The position numbers and the translations under genes were made by a program. 64,000 nucleotides of DNA from Streptomyces cylindrosporus. Its GTDB lineage: Bacteria; Actinomycetota; Actinomycetes; Streptomycetales; Streptomycetaceae. The DNA lies in the NCBI RefSeq assembly GCF_022698165.1, contig NZ_JALDAY010000001.1:992001-1056000 (forward strand), read 5' to 3'. The notes beneath the pieces were generated by a model that was given only the letters and a program-made list of their open reading frames with translations, was not told the DNA's origin and ran no database searches. Below, in pieces: positions 18,903 to 28,445 of this stretch (position 1 is the first letter of the stretch; each line of letters opens with the position of its first letter).

Positions 18903-18931
18903 TTGCCGCGGGGCTCAAGTCGATTTATCGT
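18903..18931 (+). promoter_or_regulatory. Candidate vegetative promoter for ddbA
   Basis: TTGCCG (18903-18908), a 17-bp spacer and TATCGT (18926-18931) match the housekeeping pattern TTGnnn-N17-TAnnnT and lie 50 nt before the ATG. The rest of the 18,693-18,980 stretch holds no gene that I can support. Prediction only. Confidence 0.4.
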
Positions 18932-18980
18932 CCCAGCACGATTCGCGTGCAAGATCACAATATGTGAAGGGGCCGCGGCC

Positions 18981-20159
18981 ATGGTGGCGAAGAAGACCGC
19001 CGTACAGCATTCGGCGTCGGGCAGGTCCACACAGGCCTCGGGCGGTGCGGCCAAGGATGTAAGCGGGAAGAAGAGCGCGCAGGGAGAGGCCTCGGCGCGG
19101 GGGAAGAAGGCCGCTGGAGCGGTGAAGCGGGTGCGGGCGCGGGGGACCGTCGAGGAGGACGGTCCGGAGCGACCTGCCGGTACGAAGAAGACCGCGGTCG
19201 GCAAGAAGGCGGCGGCGAAGAAGACGGCGGCCAAGAAGGCGGCTGTGAAGGAGACGGCGGCCAAGAAGGTGGCCGTGAAGGAGGCGGCGGCCACGGGGGC
19301 AGCGGTCGGCGGGGCGGTCGCCAAGAAGGCGGTCGCGAAAAAGGCGGCAGTCGGTAAGACGGCAGTCGACAAGAAGGCGGCGGTGAAGAGGACGGTGGCC
19401 GGGAAGACGGCGGAGGCGGAGGTCCCCGCGAAGAAGGCCCCGGCCAAGAAGGCCCCGGCCAAGAAGGTGGCCGCGAAGAAGACGGCGGCCGAGAAGGTGG
19501 CTGCGAAGAAGGTGGCTGCGAAGAAGGTGGCTGTGAAGGAGACGGCGGCCGAGGAGACGGTCGCGGAGAAGGCAGTCGCCGCACAGGCCCCGGCCAGGAA
19601 GAGCGCGGCCAGGAAGAGCAAGAGCACGGCCAAGAAGGCGGGCGCGGCGCAGGCCGCGGAGCAGACGGGAGCCACGACGGTGGTTGCGAAGAAGACTCCT
19701 GGCACGGCCATGGCGGCGAAGACCGCCGTACCCAAGGCTCGGGTCGCCGCGGCGGTGGAGCCCGGCGAGCTTGCCGTGCGCCCCGGTGAGGACCCCTGGA
19801 CCCCGGACGAGGTCGAGGAGGCGCGGGCCGAGCTGCAGTCCGAGGCGCTGCGGCTGCGCGCCGAGATCACCTCGTCCGAGGACGCGCTGCAGGGCCTGAT
19901 GCGGGACTCCGGGGACGGCGCGGGCGACGACCAGGCGGACACCGGCACCAAGAACATCACGCGCGAGCACGAGCTGGCTCTCGCGGCCAACGCGCGCGAG
20001 ATGCTCACCCAGACCGAGCACGCCCTGGTACGGCTCGACGAGGGCACGTACGGCCTGTGCGAGAACTGCGGCAACCCGATCGGCAAGGCCAGGATGCAGG
20101 CGTTCCCGCGGGCCACGCTGTGTGTGGAGTGCAAGCAGAAGCAGGAACGCCGGTACTGA
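18981..20159 (+). CDS. ddbA: Histone H1-like / DksA fusion protein (DdbA-like)
   Basis: Residues 1 to about 255 are an Ala/Lys-rich tail made of AKKA, VAKK and TAAKK units like the C-terminal tail of histone H1. The last ~135 residues are a TraR/DksA domain: a coiled coil (WTPDEVEEARAELQSEALRLRAEI) then a four-Cys zinc finger (CENC and CVEC). The S. coelicolor orthologue at this locus (SCO2075, DdbA) binds and protects DNA and was proposed to link nucleoid structure with transcription; this is recalled knowledge. ATG 18981 is chosen over GTG 18984. Length 392 aa. Repeat units in the tail may vary between strains. Confidence 0.85.
   Translation: MVAKKTAVQHSASGRSTQASGGAAKDVSGKKSAQGEASARGKKAAGAVKRVRARGTVEEDGPERPAGTKKTAVGKKAAAKKTAAKKAAVKETAAKKVAVKEAAATGAAVGGAVAKKAVAKKAAVGKTAVDKKAAVKRTVAGKTAEAEVPAKKAPAKKAPAKKVAAKKTAAEKVAAKKVAAKKVAVKETAAEETVAEKAVAAQAPARKSAARKSKSTAKKAGAAQAAEQTGATTVVAKKTPGTAMAAKTAVPKARVAAAVEPGELAVRPGEDPWTPDEVEEARAELQSEALRLRAEITSSEDALQGLMRDSGDGAGDDQADTGTKNITREHELALAANAREMLTQTEHALVRLDEGTYGLCENCGNPIGKARMQAFPRATLCVECKQKQERRY
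19190..19660 (+). repeat. Lys/Ala-codon repeats in the histone-like tail of ddbA
   Basis: Tandem-like AAGAAGGCGG-type units, some exactly duplicated (for example the AAGGTGGCTGCGAAG unit near 19495-19530), encode the basic tail. The sequence is in frame and under compositional constraint. It is not a mobile repeat. Confidence 0.7.
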
Positions 20160-20220
20160 GGGCGTACACGCGCGTGCCGTACCCTCGTGCTCAGTCAGGT
20201 ACCTAGGTTGAGGGACTCAC

Positions 20221-20796
20221 GTGGCAGAGGCGGAGCGCATCATCGGTACGCCGGATACCCCCGAGGCGGCGGGGGCCGAGCCGGAGCAGGACGCGGCGGC
20301 AGGCCCCAGGGGCAAGCGCCGGATCGCCGTGCTGTTCGCGGTGGCCGCGTTCGCGTACCTGCTCGACCTGGGCAGCAAGCTGCTCGTGGTCGCCAAGCTG
20401 GAGCACCACGAGCCGATCGAGATCATCGGGGACTGGCTGAAGTTCGAGGCGATCCGCAACGCGGGCGCGGCCTTCGGCTTCGGGGAGGCCTTCACCGTGA
20501 TCTTCACGGTGATCGCGGCGGCCGTGATCGTGGTGATCGCGCGGCTCGCCCGCAAGCTGTACAGCCTGCCCTGGGCGATCGCGCTCGGCCTGCTGCTCGG
20601 CGGTGCGCTGGGCAACCTCACCGACCGGATCTTCCGCTCGCCGGGTGTCTTCGAGGGCGCGGTGGTCGACTTCATCGCCCCGAAGGGCTTCGCGGTCTTC
20701 AACCTGGCCGACTCGGCGATCGTGTGCGGCGGCATCCTGATCGTGCTGCTGTCCTTCAAGGGGCTGGACCCGGACGGGACCGTCCACAAGGACTGA
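20221..20796 (+). CDS. lspA: Lipoprotein signal peptidase LspA
   Basis: LspA cleaves prolipoproteins after Lgt has modified the lipobox Cys. The 191-aa protein has an N-terminal extension of about 35 residues rich in Ala/Glu and four membrane segments. The catalytic aspartates are D135 in NLTDRIF and D164 in FNLADSA. GTG 20221 is preceded by TTGAGGGACTCAC. It is followed at 92 nt by rluD, a pairing seen in many bacteria. The matching lipid-adding enzyme Lgt is also in this window at 60501. Confidence 0.94.
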   Translation: MAEAERIIGTPDTPEAAGAEPEQDAAAGPRGKRRIAVLFAVAAFAYLLDLGSKLLVVAKLEHHEPIEIIGDWLKFEAIRNAGAAFGFGEAFTVIFTVIAAAVIVVIARLARKLYSLPWAIALGLLLGGALGNLTDRIFRSPGVFEGAVVDFIAPKGFAVFNLADSAIVCGGILIVLLSFKGLDPDGTVHKD

Positions 20797-20887
20797 GCCT
20801 CCGGTTCCGGCCGGTCGCGCTTTTCCACAGGCCGGGTTTTCCACAGGCTCGTTCGGGGCCCTCGGCGGTGTCCGGCATACTCGACGG

Positions 20888-21832
20888 GTGAGCACGATTC
20901 CCGAGATCCGTACCCTGCCCGTGCCCGACGGCCTGGAGGGCGAGCGCGTCGACGCCGCCATCTCCCGCATGTTCGGCTTCTCCCGTACCAAGGCCGCGGA
21001 GCTTACCGCGGCGGGGAAGGTCACGGTCGACGGCTCGGTGGTCGGGAAGTCCGAGCGGGTGCAGGGCGGCGCCTGGCTCGAGGTCGAGATGCCGCAGGCA
21101 CCCGCGCCCGTGCAGGTCGTCGCCGAGCCGGTCGAGGGCATGGAGATCGTGTACGACGACGATGACGTGGTCGTGATCGTCAAGCCGGTCGGCGTCGCCG
21201 CGCACCCGTCGCCGGGCTGGACCGGGCCGACCGTCATCGGGGGCCTCGCCGCCGCCGGCTACCGCATCTCCACCTCCGGTGCCGCCGAGCGCCAGGGCAT
21301 CGTGCACCGGCTGGACGTCGGCACCTCCGGTCTGATGGTCGTGGCCAAGTCGGAGCGCGCGTACACCTCGCTGAAGCGGCAGTTCAAGGAGCGCACGGTC
21401 GACAAGCGCTACCACACGCTCGTGCAGGGCCACCCGGATCCCACCAGCGGCACCATCGACGCGCCCATCGGCCGTCACCCCAACCACGACTACAAGTGGG
21501 CGGTCACGGCCGACGGCAAGCCCTCCGTCACGCACTACGACCTCATCGAGGCCTTCCGCGCGGCCTCCCTGCTGGACGTGAAGCTGGAGACCGGCCGCAC
21601 CCACCAGATCCGCGTCCACATGGCCGCCCACCGTCACCCCTGCGTCGGCGACCTCACCTACGGCGCCGACCCGACGCTCGCCAAGCGGCTGAAGCTGACC
21701 CGCCAGTGGCTGCACGCCGTCCGCCTGGGCTTCGAGCACCCCGGGGACGGGCAGTGGGTGGAGTTCGAGAGCGACTACCCGGCCGACCTGCAGAAGGCGC
21801 TGGACCAGGTCCGCGAGGAGACGTACGGATGA
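20888..21832 (+). CDS. rluD: RluA/RluD-family 23S rRNA pseudouridine synthase
   Basis: It isomerises uridines in RNA, most likely in 23S rRNA. An N-terminal S4 RNA-binding domain (about 15-75) is followed by the catalytic domain with HRLDVGTSG at residues 140-148, where D143 is the nucleophile. GRTHQIRVH and YG-containing C-terminal motifs fit the family. The product is 314 aa. Substrate specificity (RluD or RluC type) cannot be read from sequence. The stop overlaps the next ATG (ATGA at 21829-21832). Confidence 0.9.
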   Translation: MSTIPEIRTLPVPDGLEGERVDAAISRMFGFSRTKAAELTAAGKVTVDGSVVGKSERVQGGAWLEVEMPQAPAPVQVVAEPVEGMEIVYDDDDVVVIVKPVGVAAHPSPGWTGPTVIGGLAAAGYRISTSGAAERQGIVHRLDVGTSGLMVVAKSERAYTSLKRQFKERTVDKRYHTLVQGHPDPTSGTIDAPIGRHPNHDYKWAVTADGKPSVTHYDLIEAFRAASLLDVKLETGRTHQIRVHMAAHRHPCVGDLTYGADPTLAKRLKLTRQWLHAVRLGFEHPGDGQWVEFESDYPADLQKALDQVREETYG

Positions 21833-22299
21833 GCACGCGCGCGTACGCCGTGCGCGTCGCCGAGGACGCGGCCGACCTGGAGGCCTGCTTCGCCGTACGC
21901 AAGGAGGTCTTCGTCGGCGAGCAGGGGGTGCCCGAGGATCTGGAGTACGACGAGTTCGACGCCGTGGCGGTGCATGTGCTGGCCGTGCGGGAGGACGGGA
22001 CCCCGCTCGGGACCGGGCGGCTGCTGCACGGCGCGGTGGCCGCGGCGAAGGTCGACGGGGACCTGTCGGTGGGGTCGCTCGGGCGGCTCGCGGTGACCCG
22101 GGAGGCGCGCGGCCTCGGCGTCGGCGTGGCGCTCGTACGGGCCATCGAGGACGCGGCACGCGCGCGTGGGCTGGCGGCGGTGGACCTGCACGCGCAGACG
22201 CATGCGCTGGGGTTCTACGAGCGCCTGGGGTACGAGGCGTACGGGCCGGAGTACCCGGAGGCGGGGATACCGCACCAGGCCATGCGGCGAGCTCTGTAG
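21829..22299 (+). CDS. GNAT acetyltransferase (YjcF/ElaA-like)
   Basis: This 156-aa protein has the GNAT fold: [22 protein letters not shown] near the N-terminus (typical of the YjcF/ElaA branch), the acetyl-CoA loop region [19 protein letters not shown], and the terminal [19 protein letters not shown] segment. It is translationally coupled to rluD. The acceptor substrate is unknown; coupling to an RNA-modifying enzyme does not by itself identify one. Confidence 0.85.
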   Translation: MSTRAYAVRVAEDAADLEACFAVRKEVFVGEQGVPEDLEYDEFDAVAVHVLAVREDGTPLGTGRLLHGAVAAAKVDGDLSVGSLGRLAVTREARGLGVGVALVRAIEDAARARGLAAVDLHAQTHALGFYERLGYEAYGPEYPEAGIPHQAMRRAL

Positions 22300-22410
22300 C
22301 CGACGGAGCCGGTCGCGGGCGGTCGGCGGGTGCGGAGTGGGCCGGTGGGGGCGGCGTGGCACGCTGGAGGCCGGGGTGTCTTGATCGTCTAGACCACCGG
22401 AGTGCTGAGC

Positions 22411-23997
22411 GTGGATCAGTTGGCCCTGCTGTTCGTGCTGTTGCTCGGTGCCGTGGTGAGTGTCCCGGTCGGGGACCGGTTCGGGCTGCCGGCGCCGGTG
22501 CTGATGACCCTGCTCGGGATCGTGCTCGCGGTCGCCGACTTCGTGCCCAACGTCAATGTCCCGCCCGATCTGATCCTGCCGCTGCTGCTGCCACCCTTGC
22601 TGTACGCGGCGGTACGGCGGACCTCGTGGCGGCAGTTCGCGGCCAACCGGCGGCCGATCTTCCTGCTGGCCGTGGCCCTGGTCTTCGTCACCACCCTCTG
22701 CGTGGCGGTCGTCGCGAACGCCATCGTGCCCGGGCTGCCCGTGGCCGCCGCCGTCGCGCTCGGCGCGCTCGTCGCACCGCCCGACCCGGTCGCGGCGACC
22801 GCGGTCGCGGGCCAACTCGGGCTGCCACGGCGACTGGTGTCCATCCTGGAGGGCGAGGGCCTGTTCAACGACGTGACGGCCATCGTGCTGTACCACGTCG
22901 CCGTCGCCGCGGCCGTCAGCGGCGAGTTCCGTCCGGGGCGGGCCGCCCTCGACCTTGTGCTGTCCGCCGTCGTCGCGGTCGCCGTGGGCGTCGCCCTGGG
23001 CTGGGGCGCCAACCGGCTGCTCGACCTGCTGGGCGACCCGACGCTGCAGGTCGGCCTGACCCTGCTCGTGCCGTACGCCTCCTACGTCCTCGCGGAGGAG
23101 CTGCACGGCTCCGGCGTGCTCGCCGTGCTCACCGGCGCGCTGTTCCTCGCCGAGTACGCCACCGACCCCGACGACGTGCTGACCAGGCTCGCCGGACACA
23201 CCTTCTGGGACATCGTCGACACCCTCGTCACGGGCGTCGCGTTCGGGCTGATCGGCCTGGAGCTGCACAACGCCATCCGTACGGCGTCCGGGCGGTGGGG
23301 CGAGATGCTCGGCTGGGCGGCGGCCGTGCTCGGTGTGGTCGTCCTCGTACGGCTGGCGTGGCTGCTGCCGGCGACCTGGCTGACCAAGCGGCTGCACGCC
23401 AGGCGCGACCACGACGAGGACATCCCGATGAGCTGGCGGGAGACCGTCGTCATGTGGTGGTCCGGGATGCGGGGCGTGGCCTCGGTCGCGCTGGCGCTGG
23501 CGATTCCCCTGAAGACGGACGACGGTTCGGCCTTTCCCGACCGGGACGAGATCGTGTTCGTCGCGTTCGGCGTGATCATGGGCACGCTGGTGCTGCAGGG
23601 GCTGACCCTGCCGTGGCTGGTGAAGCGGCTCGGGGTGCAGGCCGACACGGAGCGCGAGAAGGCGTTCGAGAAGGAACTCGCGGTGCGCGCGGCCAAGGCC
23701 GCCAAGCGCAGGCTCCGGGAGATCGAGGAGGTCGAGGAGCTGCCGGAGGAGCTGTCCGAGCAGATGCTGCGGCGGGCCTTCGAGATCGGGGTGCGGATCA
23801 GTCCGGAGATGGGGGAGGAGGAGCGGCGGGAGGCTCATGACATGCGGGTGCGGCGGCTGAAGCGGATGCGGCGGATCCAGGGGGAGTTGCTGAGCGCGGC
23901 GCGGCACGAGGTGCTGGCGGCGCGGAGCGAGGTGGGGGCCGACCCTGAGATTGTGGACCGGGTGCTTCGGCATCTTGATGTGCGTAGTTTGAGATGA
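22411..23997 (+). CDS. CPA1-family Na+/H+ antiporter
   Basis: An integral membrane cation/proton exchanger with about 12 membrane segments and a long charged cytoplasmic tail (last ~110 residues, Glu/Arg-rich helix). The CPA1 signature is visible: APPDPVAATAV and GEGLFNDVTAIVLYHVA, which contains the ion-binding Asp. WWSGMRGVASVALALAIP is the conserved basic segment. GTG 22411 is chosen because GGAG (22399-22402) lies 8 nt upstream; an in-frame GTG at 22402 would overlap that site. Family relatives regulate cytoplasmic pH and sodium. Confidence 0.9.
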   Translation: MDQLALLFVLLLGAVVSVPVGDRFGLPAPVLMTLLGIVLAVADFVPNVNVPPDLILPLLLPPLLYAAVRRTSWRQFAANRRPIFLLAVALVFVTTLCVAVVANAIVPGLPVAAAVALGALVAPPDPVAATAVAGQLGLPRRLVSILEGEGLFNDVTAIVLYHVAVAAAVSGEFRPGRAALDLVLSAVVAVAVGVALGWGANRLLDLLGDPTLQVGLTLLVPYASYVLAEELHGSGVLAVLTGALFLAEYATDPDDVLTRLAGHTFWDIVDTLVTGVAFGLIGLELHNAIRTASGRWGEMLGWAAAVLGVVVLVRLAWLLPATWLTKRLHARRDHDEDIPMSWRETVVMWWSGMRGVASVALALAIPLKTDDGSAFPDRDEIVFVAFGVIMGTLVLQGLTLPWLVKRLGVQADTEREKAFEKELAVRAAKAAKRRLREIEEVEELPEELSEQMLRRAFEIGVRISPEMGEEERREAHDMRVRRLKRMRRIQGELLSAARHEVLAARSEVGADPEIVDRVLRHLDVRSLR

Positions 23998-24097
23998 TCT
24001 CCCACCCGCGCACCGCCCGTTTCCAGTTGGCTGAGAAGTGGGCCCCTCCTGTGGGGGGTGATCGCCGTTGGCGGCTTTCGGTGCCTAGGGTTGAATC

Positions 24098-24838
24098 ATG
24101 GCTCGGAATGTTGTGATCAGTGGTGGTGGTACGGGGATCGGGCTCGCCGCGGCGCAGGTGTTCGCCGCGGACGGGGATCGGGTTCTGTTGCTGGGGCGGC
24201 GGAGAGAGGTCCTGGAGAAGGCCGGGGTGCCAGGGGCGCTGATCTGTGCCGCCGACCTGAGTGAGCCGGCCGGGGTGCGCGGGGTCGTCGACTTCGTCGC
24301 CCGTGAGTTCGGGGCCGTGGACGTGTTGATCCACAGTGCCGGTGGGACCGGGCAGTTGGAGCCGGCCGTCGAGAGCGACGATCCGCTCGACCGGGTGCTG
24401 CACGACTGGACCGTCAACTTCCGGCTCAACACCCTCACCGCCGCCCTGCTCACCGAGGGGCTCAAGGACCGGCTGGCCTCGCCGGGCGGGCGGGTGCTGT
24501 TCGTCAGCTCCATCGCCGCGTACCGGGGGTCCGGGAGCGGGGCGTACGCGGGGGCCAAGGCCGCCCTGCATCCGTACGCCCATGATCTGGCGCGGGAGTT
24601 GGGGCCGCGCGGGATCACCGCGAACGTGGTGGCACCCGGGTACATCGAGGACACCGAGTTCTTCGGGCCCGCCATCGATCCGGCCCGGCGCGAGCGGCTG
24701 ATCGGCGACACCCTGGACCAGCGCGCCGGCACCCCCGGTGACGTGGCGGCGACCCTGCACTGGCTCGCCTCACCGGCGGCGGGGCACGTCACCTCGCAGG
24801 TCGTCCAGGTCAACGGGGGTGCCGAACGGGGGCATTGA
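24098..24838 (+). CDS. Short-chain dehydrogenase/reductase
   Basis: A cytoplasmic NAD(P)-dependent oxidoreductase of 246 aa. The cofactor loop is GGGTGIG near residue 9; the catalytic Ser lies in VSSIAAY and the YxxxK pair in YAGAK. The C-terminus VVQVNGGAERGH is the usual SDR end. The substrate cannot be predicted. No ribosome-binding site precedes ATG 24098, and TAGGGT at 24087-24092 could be a -10 box of a leaderless transcript. Confidence 0.88.
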   Translation: MARNVVISGGGTGIGLAAAQVFAADGDRVLLLGRRREVLEKAGVPGALICAADLSEPAGVRGVVDFVAREFGAVDVLIHSAGGTGQLEPAVESDDPLDRVLHDWTVNFRLNTLTAALLTEGLKDRLASPGGRVLFVSSIAAYRGSGSGAYAGAKAALHPYAHDLARELGPRGITANVVAPGYIEDTEFFGPAIDPARRERLIGDTLDQRAGTPGDVAATLHWLASPAAGHVTSQVVQVNGGAERGH

Positions 24839-24862
24839 GCCCCCGTCGAGCGGCGTACGGTT

Positions 24863-26005
24863 TCAGCCCCGTCCCGTCCGCGGTGGTTCGTGGGCGCGGC
24901 GGGCCACCACGCCGTCCGGGTCGGGGCGGGGCACGTTGCCGTCCGTGGAGGCGGTCGGAGCCGGCCAGCCCGGGGGCAGGGTCGCGTCGGCCGTGTTGAC
25001 GCGCGGGAGGGCGTACGGGTGCTGCTGGCAGAGCCAGCCGATCATCCGCTCGCGCACCGTGACCCGTACCGTCCACACGTCGTCCGCGTCCTTGGCGGTC
25101 ACCAGGGCGCGGACCTGGAGGGTGTTCGGCGTCGAGTCGGTGACCGCGAGGCCGTAGTCGCGGCCGTCCCAGGCCGGGCACTCGCGCAGGATGTCGCGGA
25201 GCTTCTCGCGCATCGCCTCGATCGGCGCCGAGTGGTCCAGGTGCCAGTAGACGATGCCGGTCATCTGCGGGGTGCCGCGCGACCAGTTCTCGAACGGCTT
25301 GGATGTGAAGTACGACACCGGCATGGTGATCCGGCGCTCGTCCCAGGTCCGCACGGTCAGGAAGGTGAGGGTGATCTCCTCGACCGTGCCCCACTCGCCG
25401 TCCACCACCACCGTGTCGCCCAGGCGCACCATGTCGCCGAAGGCGATCTGCAGCCCGGCGAACATGTTGGCGAGGGTGGACTGCGCGGCGACACCGGCGA
25501 CGATGCCCAGGATGCCGGCCGAGGCCAGCAGCGAGGCGCCGGCCGCGCGCATCGCCGGGAAGGTCAGCAGCATCGCGGCGACCGCCACCACACCGACGAT
25601 CGCCGTCACCACGCGCATGATCAGCGTCACCTGGGTGCGCACCCGGCGGACCCGGGCGGCGTCGTGATTGGCGCGCGCGTAGCGGGCGTACGTCGACTCG
25701 ACGATCGCGGCCGCGATGCTCACCACCAGCCAGGCCGTGGCCCCGATCAGCACCAGCGTCAGGGTCTGGCCGACGGCGGCGCTGTGTTCCCGCGTCAGCT
25801 TGGCCTGGTCGTAGGAGCCTCTGAGCATCGCTGAGCACAGCACGAGTTGGTAGGGCACGCGGCCGCGGCGCAGCAGACCCCACAGCGGGGTCTCGCCGTG
25901 CCGTTCGTCGGCCTTGCGCAGCAGCAGATCGGTGACCCAGCCGATGATCAGCGTGAGCACCACCGAGCCACCGATCACGATCAGCGGGCGGAGTACGTTC
26001 TCCAT
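24863..26005 (-). CDS. MscS-family mechanosensitive ion channel
   Basis: This is a membrane channel gated by tension that releases solutes on hypo-osmotic shock. Three to four hydrophobic segments lie in residues 1-200. The pore-lining helix and MscS beta domain are recognisable in ASAGILGIVAGVAAQSTLANMFAGLQIAFGDMVRLGD then VEEITLTFLTVRTWDERRITMPVSYF. A C-terminal extension of about 45 residues is Pro/Asp-rich and probably disordered. Length 380 aa. It converges on the SDR gene with a 24-bp gap and is divergent from the gene at 26100. Confidence 0.88.
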   Translation of the reverse strand: MENVLRPLIVIGGSVVLTLIIGWVTDLLLRKADERHGETPLWGLLRRGRVPYQLVLCSAMLRGSYDQAKLTREHSAAVGQTLTLVLIGATAWLVVSIAAAIVESTYARYARANHDAARVRRVRTQVTLIMRVVTAIVGVVAVAAMLLTFPAMRAAGASLLASAGILGIVAGVAAQSTLANMFAGLQIAFGDMVRLGDTVVVDGEWGTVEEITLTFLTVRTWDERRITMPVSYFTSKPFENWSRGTPQMTGIVYWHLDHSAPIEAMREKLRDILRECPAWDGRDYGLAVTDSTPNTLQVRALVTAKDADDVWTVRVTVRERMIGWLCQQHPYALPRVNTADATLPPGWPAPTASTDGNVPRPDPDGVVARRAHEPPRTGRG

Positions 26006-26099
26006 GCCTTCGAACGTAACCGGCGACGGCCGGTCATGAACATGGGGGCCTGTTTACGGTGGGCCGGGCGTTGTCGGTCCCGGCTGGCACCATGGCCCC

Positions 26100-26669
26100 A
26101 TGAACATCATGCTCTTTCACTCGACCTATGGGCTCAGGCCCGCGGTGCGCGAGGCCGCGGACCGGCTGCGCGCCGCCGGGCACGAGGTGTGGACCCCGGA
26201 CCTCTTCGAGGGGCGTACGTTCGAGACGGTCGAGGAGGGCATGGCCGCCAAGGACGAGATCGGCAAGGACGAGCTGCTCAGGAGAGCCGTGCTGGCCGCC
26301 GCTCCCTACTCGGAGCGGGGGCTCGTCTACGCCGGTTTCTCGCTCGGCGCCTCCATCGCGCAGACCCTCGCGCTCGGCGACGAGCGGGCCCGCGGGCTGC
26401 TGCTCCTGCACGGCACCTCGGACATCGCGGCCGGCGCCTCGGTGGACGAGCTGCCGGTCCAGCTGCACGTGGCGGAGCCGGACCCGTTCGAGACGGACGA
26501 CTGGCTGAGCGCCTGGTATCTCCAGATGGGCAGGGCGGGCGCGGACGTGGAGATCTACAGATACGCCGGCGCCGGCCACCTCTACACCGACCCCGGCCTG
26601 CCGGACTGGGACGAGGAGGCGGCCGAGGCCACCTGGCGGGTGGCGCTCGGCTTCCTCGAAACCCTGTGA
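26100..26669 (+). CDS. Dienelactone-hydrolase-like alpha/beta hydrolase
   Basis: A 189-aa alpha/beta hydrolase. The nucleophile elbow is GFSLGAS, where Ser occupies the position that is Cys in true dienelactone hydrolases. An Asp/Glu pair (AEPDPFE) and a His in GAGHLYTD complete a plausible triad. It starts MNIMLFHSTYG without a signal peptide, so it acts in the cytoplasm. Substrate unknown. The 94-bp gap to the divergent channel gene must hold both promoters. Confidence 0.8.
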   Translation: MNIMLFHSTYGLRPAVREAADRLRAAGHEVWTPDLFEGRTFETVEEGMAAKDEIGKDELLRRAVLAAAPYSERGLVYAGFSLGASIAQTLALGDERARGLLLLHGTSDIAAGASVDELPVQLHVAEPDPFETDDWLSAWYLQMGRAGADVEIYRYAGAGHLYTDPGLPDWDEEAAEATWRVALGFLETL

Positions 26670-26682
26670 GAACCCCCGTGAC

Positions 26683-28365
26683 CTACACCGGGTCGTACGT
26701 CCGCTCGACCTTCTGCGTGCCGGTGCGGGTGCGGTACGAACGCTCCCAGGACGAGCTCGCGTTCTTGTCGGTGCGGTCGGACAGGACGTAGTAGTCCATC
26801 TGCGCCCGGTCCGCGGTGATGTCCAGGACGCCGTAGCCGTGGCGGTCGGTGTCGACCCAGTGGACGTGCCGGTTGGCGGCCCTGATGATCGGCGAGGCGA
26901 TCGCGGAGACGGTGCCCTCGGGGACCTTCACGATGTCGTCGAGGTTGTCGGAGGTCACCGAGGTGATGACGAACTCCGTCGCGGCGGAGGCCGACAGGGG
27001 GTAGGTGCCGGCGTCCACCGGCACGTCGTTGGCCCACGACATGTGGATGTCGCCGGTCAGGAAGACGGTGTTGCCGATGGCGTTCGAGCGCAGATGGGCG
27101 AGGAGTTCGCGCCGGTCGTCGGTGTAGCCGTCCCACTGGTCGGTGTTGAGGGCGAGGCCCTCCTGCGGCAGGCCGAGCAGCTTGGCGAGCGGCTTCAGCA
27201 GGTCCGCGGAGAGCGAGCCGATGGCGAACGGCGAGATCATCACCGAGTTGCCGACCAGCCGCCAGGTGGTGTCGGAGGCCTTCAACCCGGCCTTCAGCCA
27301 GTCGAGTTGGGCCCGCCCGGTGATCGTGCGGTCCGGGTCGTCGACCGAGCCGGAGCCGGTGGAGGCCTGCTGCGAGCGGAAGGAGCGCAGGTCGAGCAGC
27401 GACAGGTCGGCGAGCTTGCCGAAGCGCAGCCGGCGGTAGGTGGTGCCGGCGATCGCCGGGCGCACCGGCATCCACTCGAAGTAGGCCTGCTTGGCGGCCG
27501 CCTTGCGGTCGGTCCAGGTGCCCTCGGCGCCCTCGGTGTGGTTGACCGCGCCGCCGGACCAGGCGTTGTCGGCGAACTCGTGGTCGTCCCAGATCGCCAC
27601 GACCGGCGCCTTGTGGTGCAGGGCCTGCAGGTCCGGGTCGGTCTTGTACTTGCCGTGCCGGGTGCGGTAGTCGGCGAGCGTGATGATCTCGTTGGCCGGC
27701 GCGTGCGGGCGCACGACCGTGCCGCGGGCCGCGTACTCGCCGGACTTGTACTCGTAGATGTAGTCGCCGAGGTGCAGCCAGGCGTCCAGGTCGTTACGGG
27801 CCGCGAGATGGCGGTACGAGGCGAAGTAGCCGGCCTCCCAGTTGGCGCAGGAGACCACGCCGAAGCGCAGGCCGGACACCGAGGCGTCCGCCGCCGGCGC
27901 GGTGCGGGTGCGCGCCACCGGGGAGTCGGTCGGGCCGGCCGAGAAGCGGAACCAGTAGTCGGTGGCCGGCTCCAGGCCCCGTATGTCCGCCTTCACGGTG
28001 TGGTCGGAGGCGGCGCTCGCCGTGGTCGAGCCCTTGGCGACTATGTTCGTCAGCGCCTTGTCCCTGGCGACGACCCAGCTCACCTCGGTGTCCGGGCCGA
28101 GCCCGGAGCCGGGCACCGCCTCGGCGGTGGGCGTCACCCGGGTCCACAGCAGGACGCCGTCGGGCAGCGGGTCGCCGGAGGCGACGCCGTGCAGGAAGGC
28201 GGGGGCGTCCGCGGCGGCGCGGGCCGGCAGCGCGGCGGCCAGCGGGCCGGCCAGCACAGCGGTCGCCGCCGCGGCCTTGACGACCGTACGGCGGCGAGGG
28301 GAAAGCGAGTTGGCGCCCTCGGATGGCGAGGCGGCGCTCCCGGGTGCTCTGTATCGACTGGTCAC
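26683..28365 (-). CDS. phoD: PhoD-family alkaline phosphatase, Tat-exported
   Basis: A secreted calcium/iron-type phosphodiesterase/phosphomonoesterase. The N-terminus has a twin-arginine signal ([16 protein letters not shown], then ALPARA cleavage region). Metal-binding motifs include [38 protein letters not shown] and [11 protein letters not shown]. The protein is 560 aa, normal for PhoD. GTG 28365 has no clear ribosome-binding site. I looked for PHO boxes upstream and found none convincing, although the 31-nt leader is followed immediately by the terminator of the next gene. Confidence 0.92.
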   Translation of the reverse strand: MTSRYRAPGSAASPSEGANSLSPRRRTVVKAAAATAVLAGPLAAALPARAAADAPAFLHGVASGDPLPDGVLLWTRVTPTAEAVPGSGLGPDTEVSWVVARDKALTNIVAKGSTTASAASDHTVKADIRGLEPATDYWFRFSAGPTDSPVARTRTAPAADASVSGLRFGVVSCANWEAGYFASYRHLAARNDLDAWLHLGDYIYEYKSGEYAARGTVVRPHAPANEIITLADYRTRHGKYKTDPDLQALHHKAPVVAIWDDHEFADNAWSGGAVNHTEGAEGTWTDRKAAAKQAYFEWMPVRPAIAGTTYRRLRFGKLADLSLLDLRSFRSQQASTGSGSVDDPDRTITGRAQLDWLKAGLKASDTTWRLVGNSVMISPFAIGSLSADLLKPLAKLLGLPQEGLALNTDQWDGYTDDRRELLAHLRSNAIGNTVFLTGDIHMSWANDVPVDAGTYPLSASAATEFVITSVTSDNLDDIVKVPEGTVSAIASPIIRAANRHVHWVDTDRHGYGVLDITADRAQMDYYVLSDRTDKNASSSWERSYRTRTGTQKVERTYDPV

Positions 28366-28376
28366 GAGCGATCAGG

Positions 28377-28390
28377 TTACTGACCAGTAA
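28377..28390. promoter_or_regulatory. Short dyad upstream of phoD
   Basis: TTACTG (28377-28382) and CAGTAA (28385-28390) form a 6-bp inverted repeat with a 2-bp spacer, 12 nt upstream of the phoD start codon. It could be an operator or part of the leader. The match could be chance. Confidence 0.3.
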
Positions 28391-28396
28391 GCGCTT

Positions 28397-28428
28397 GAGC
28401 GGGCGAACTCGCAAAAGTTCGCCCGCTC
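28397..28428 (-). terminator. Terminator downstream of the DsbA-like gene
   Basis: A perfect 13-bp stem (28397-28409 with 28416-28428) closes a 6-nt loop. It lies 18 nt beyond the stop of the DsbA-like gene on the - strand. There is no T run on the - strand, so it acts, if at all, as a Streptomyces-type U-less terminator. Confidence 0.7.
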
Positions 28429-28445
28429 TTCTACTGCACGTCGGG

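Noticed and set aside
28366..28445. A PHO box (GTTCACC-type direct repeats) before phoD
   Set aside because: No pair of 11-nt direct repeats of the PhoP consensus is visible. Only a 6-bp dyad and a terminator hairpin are present.
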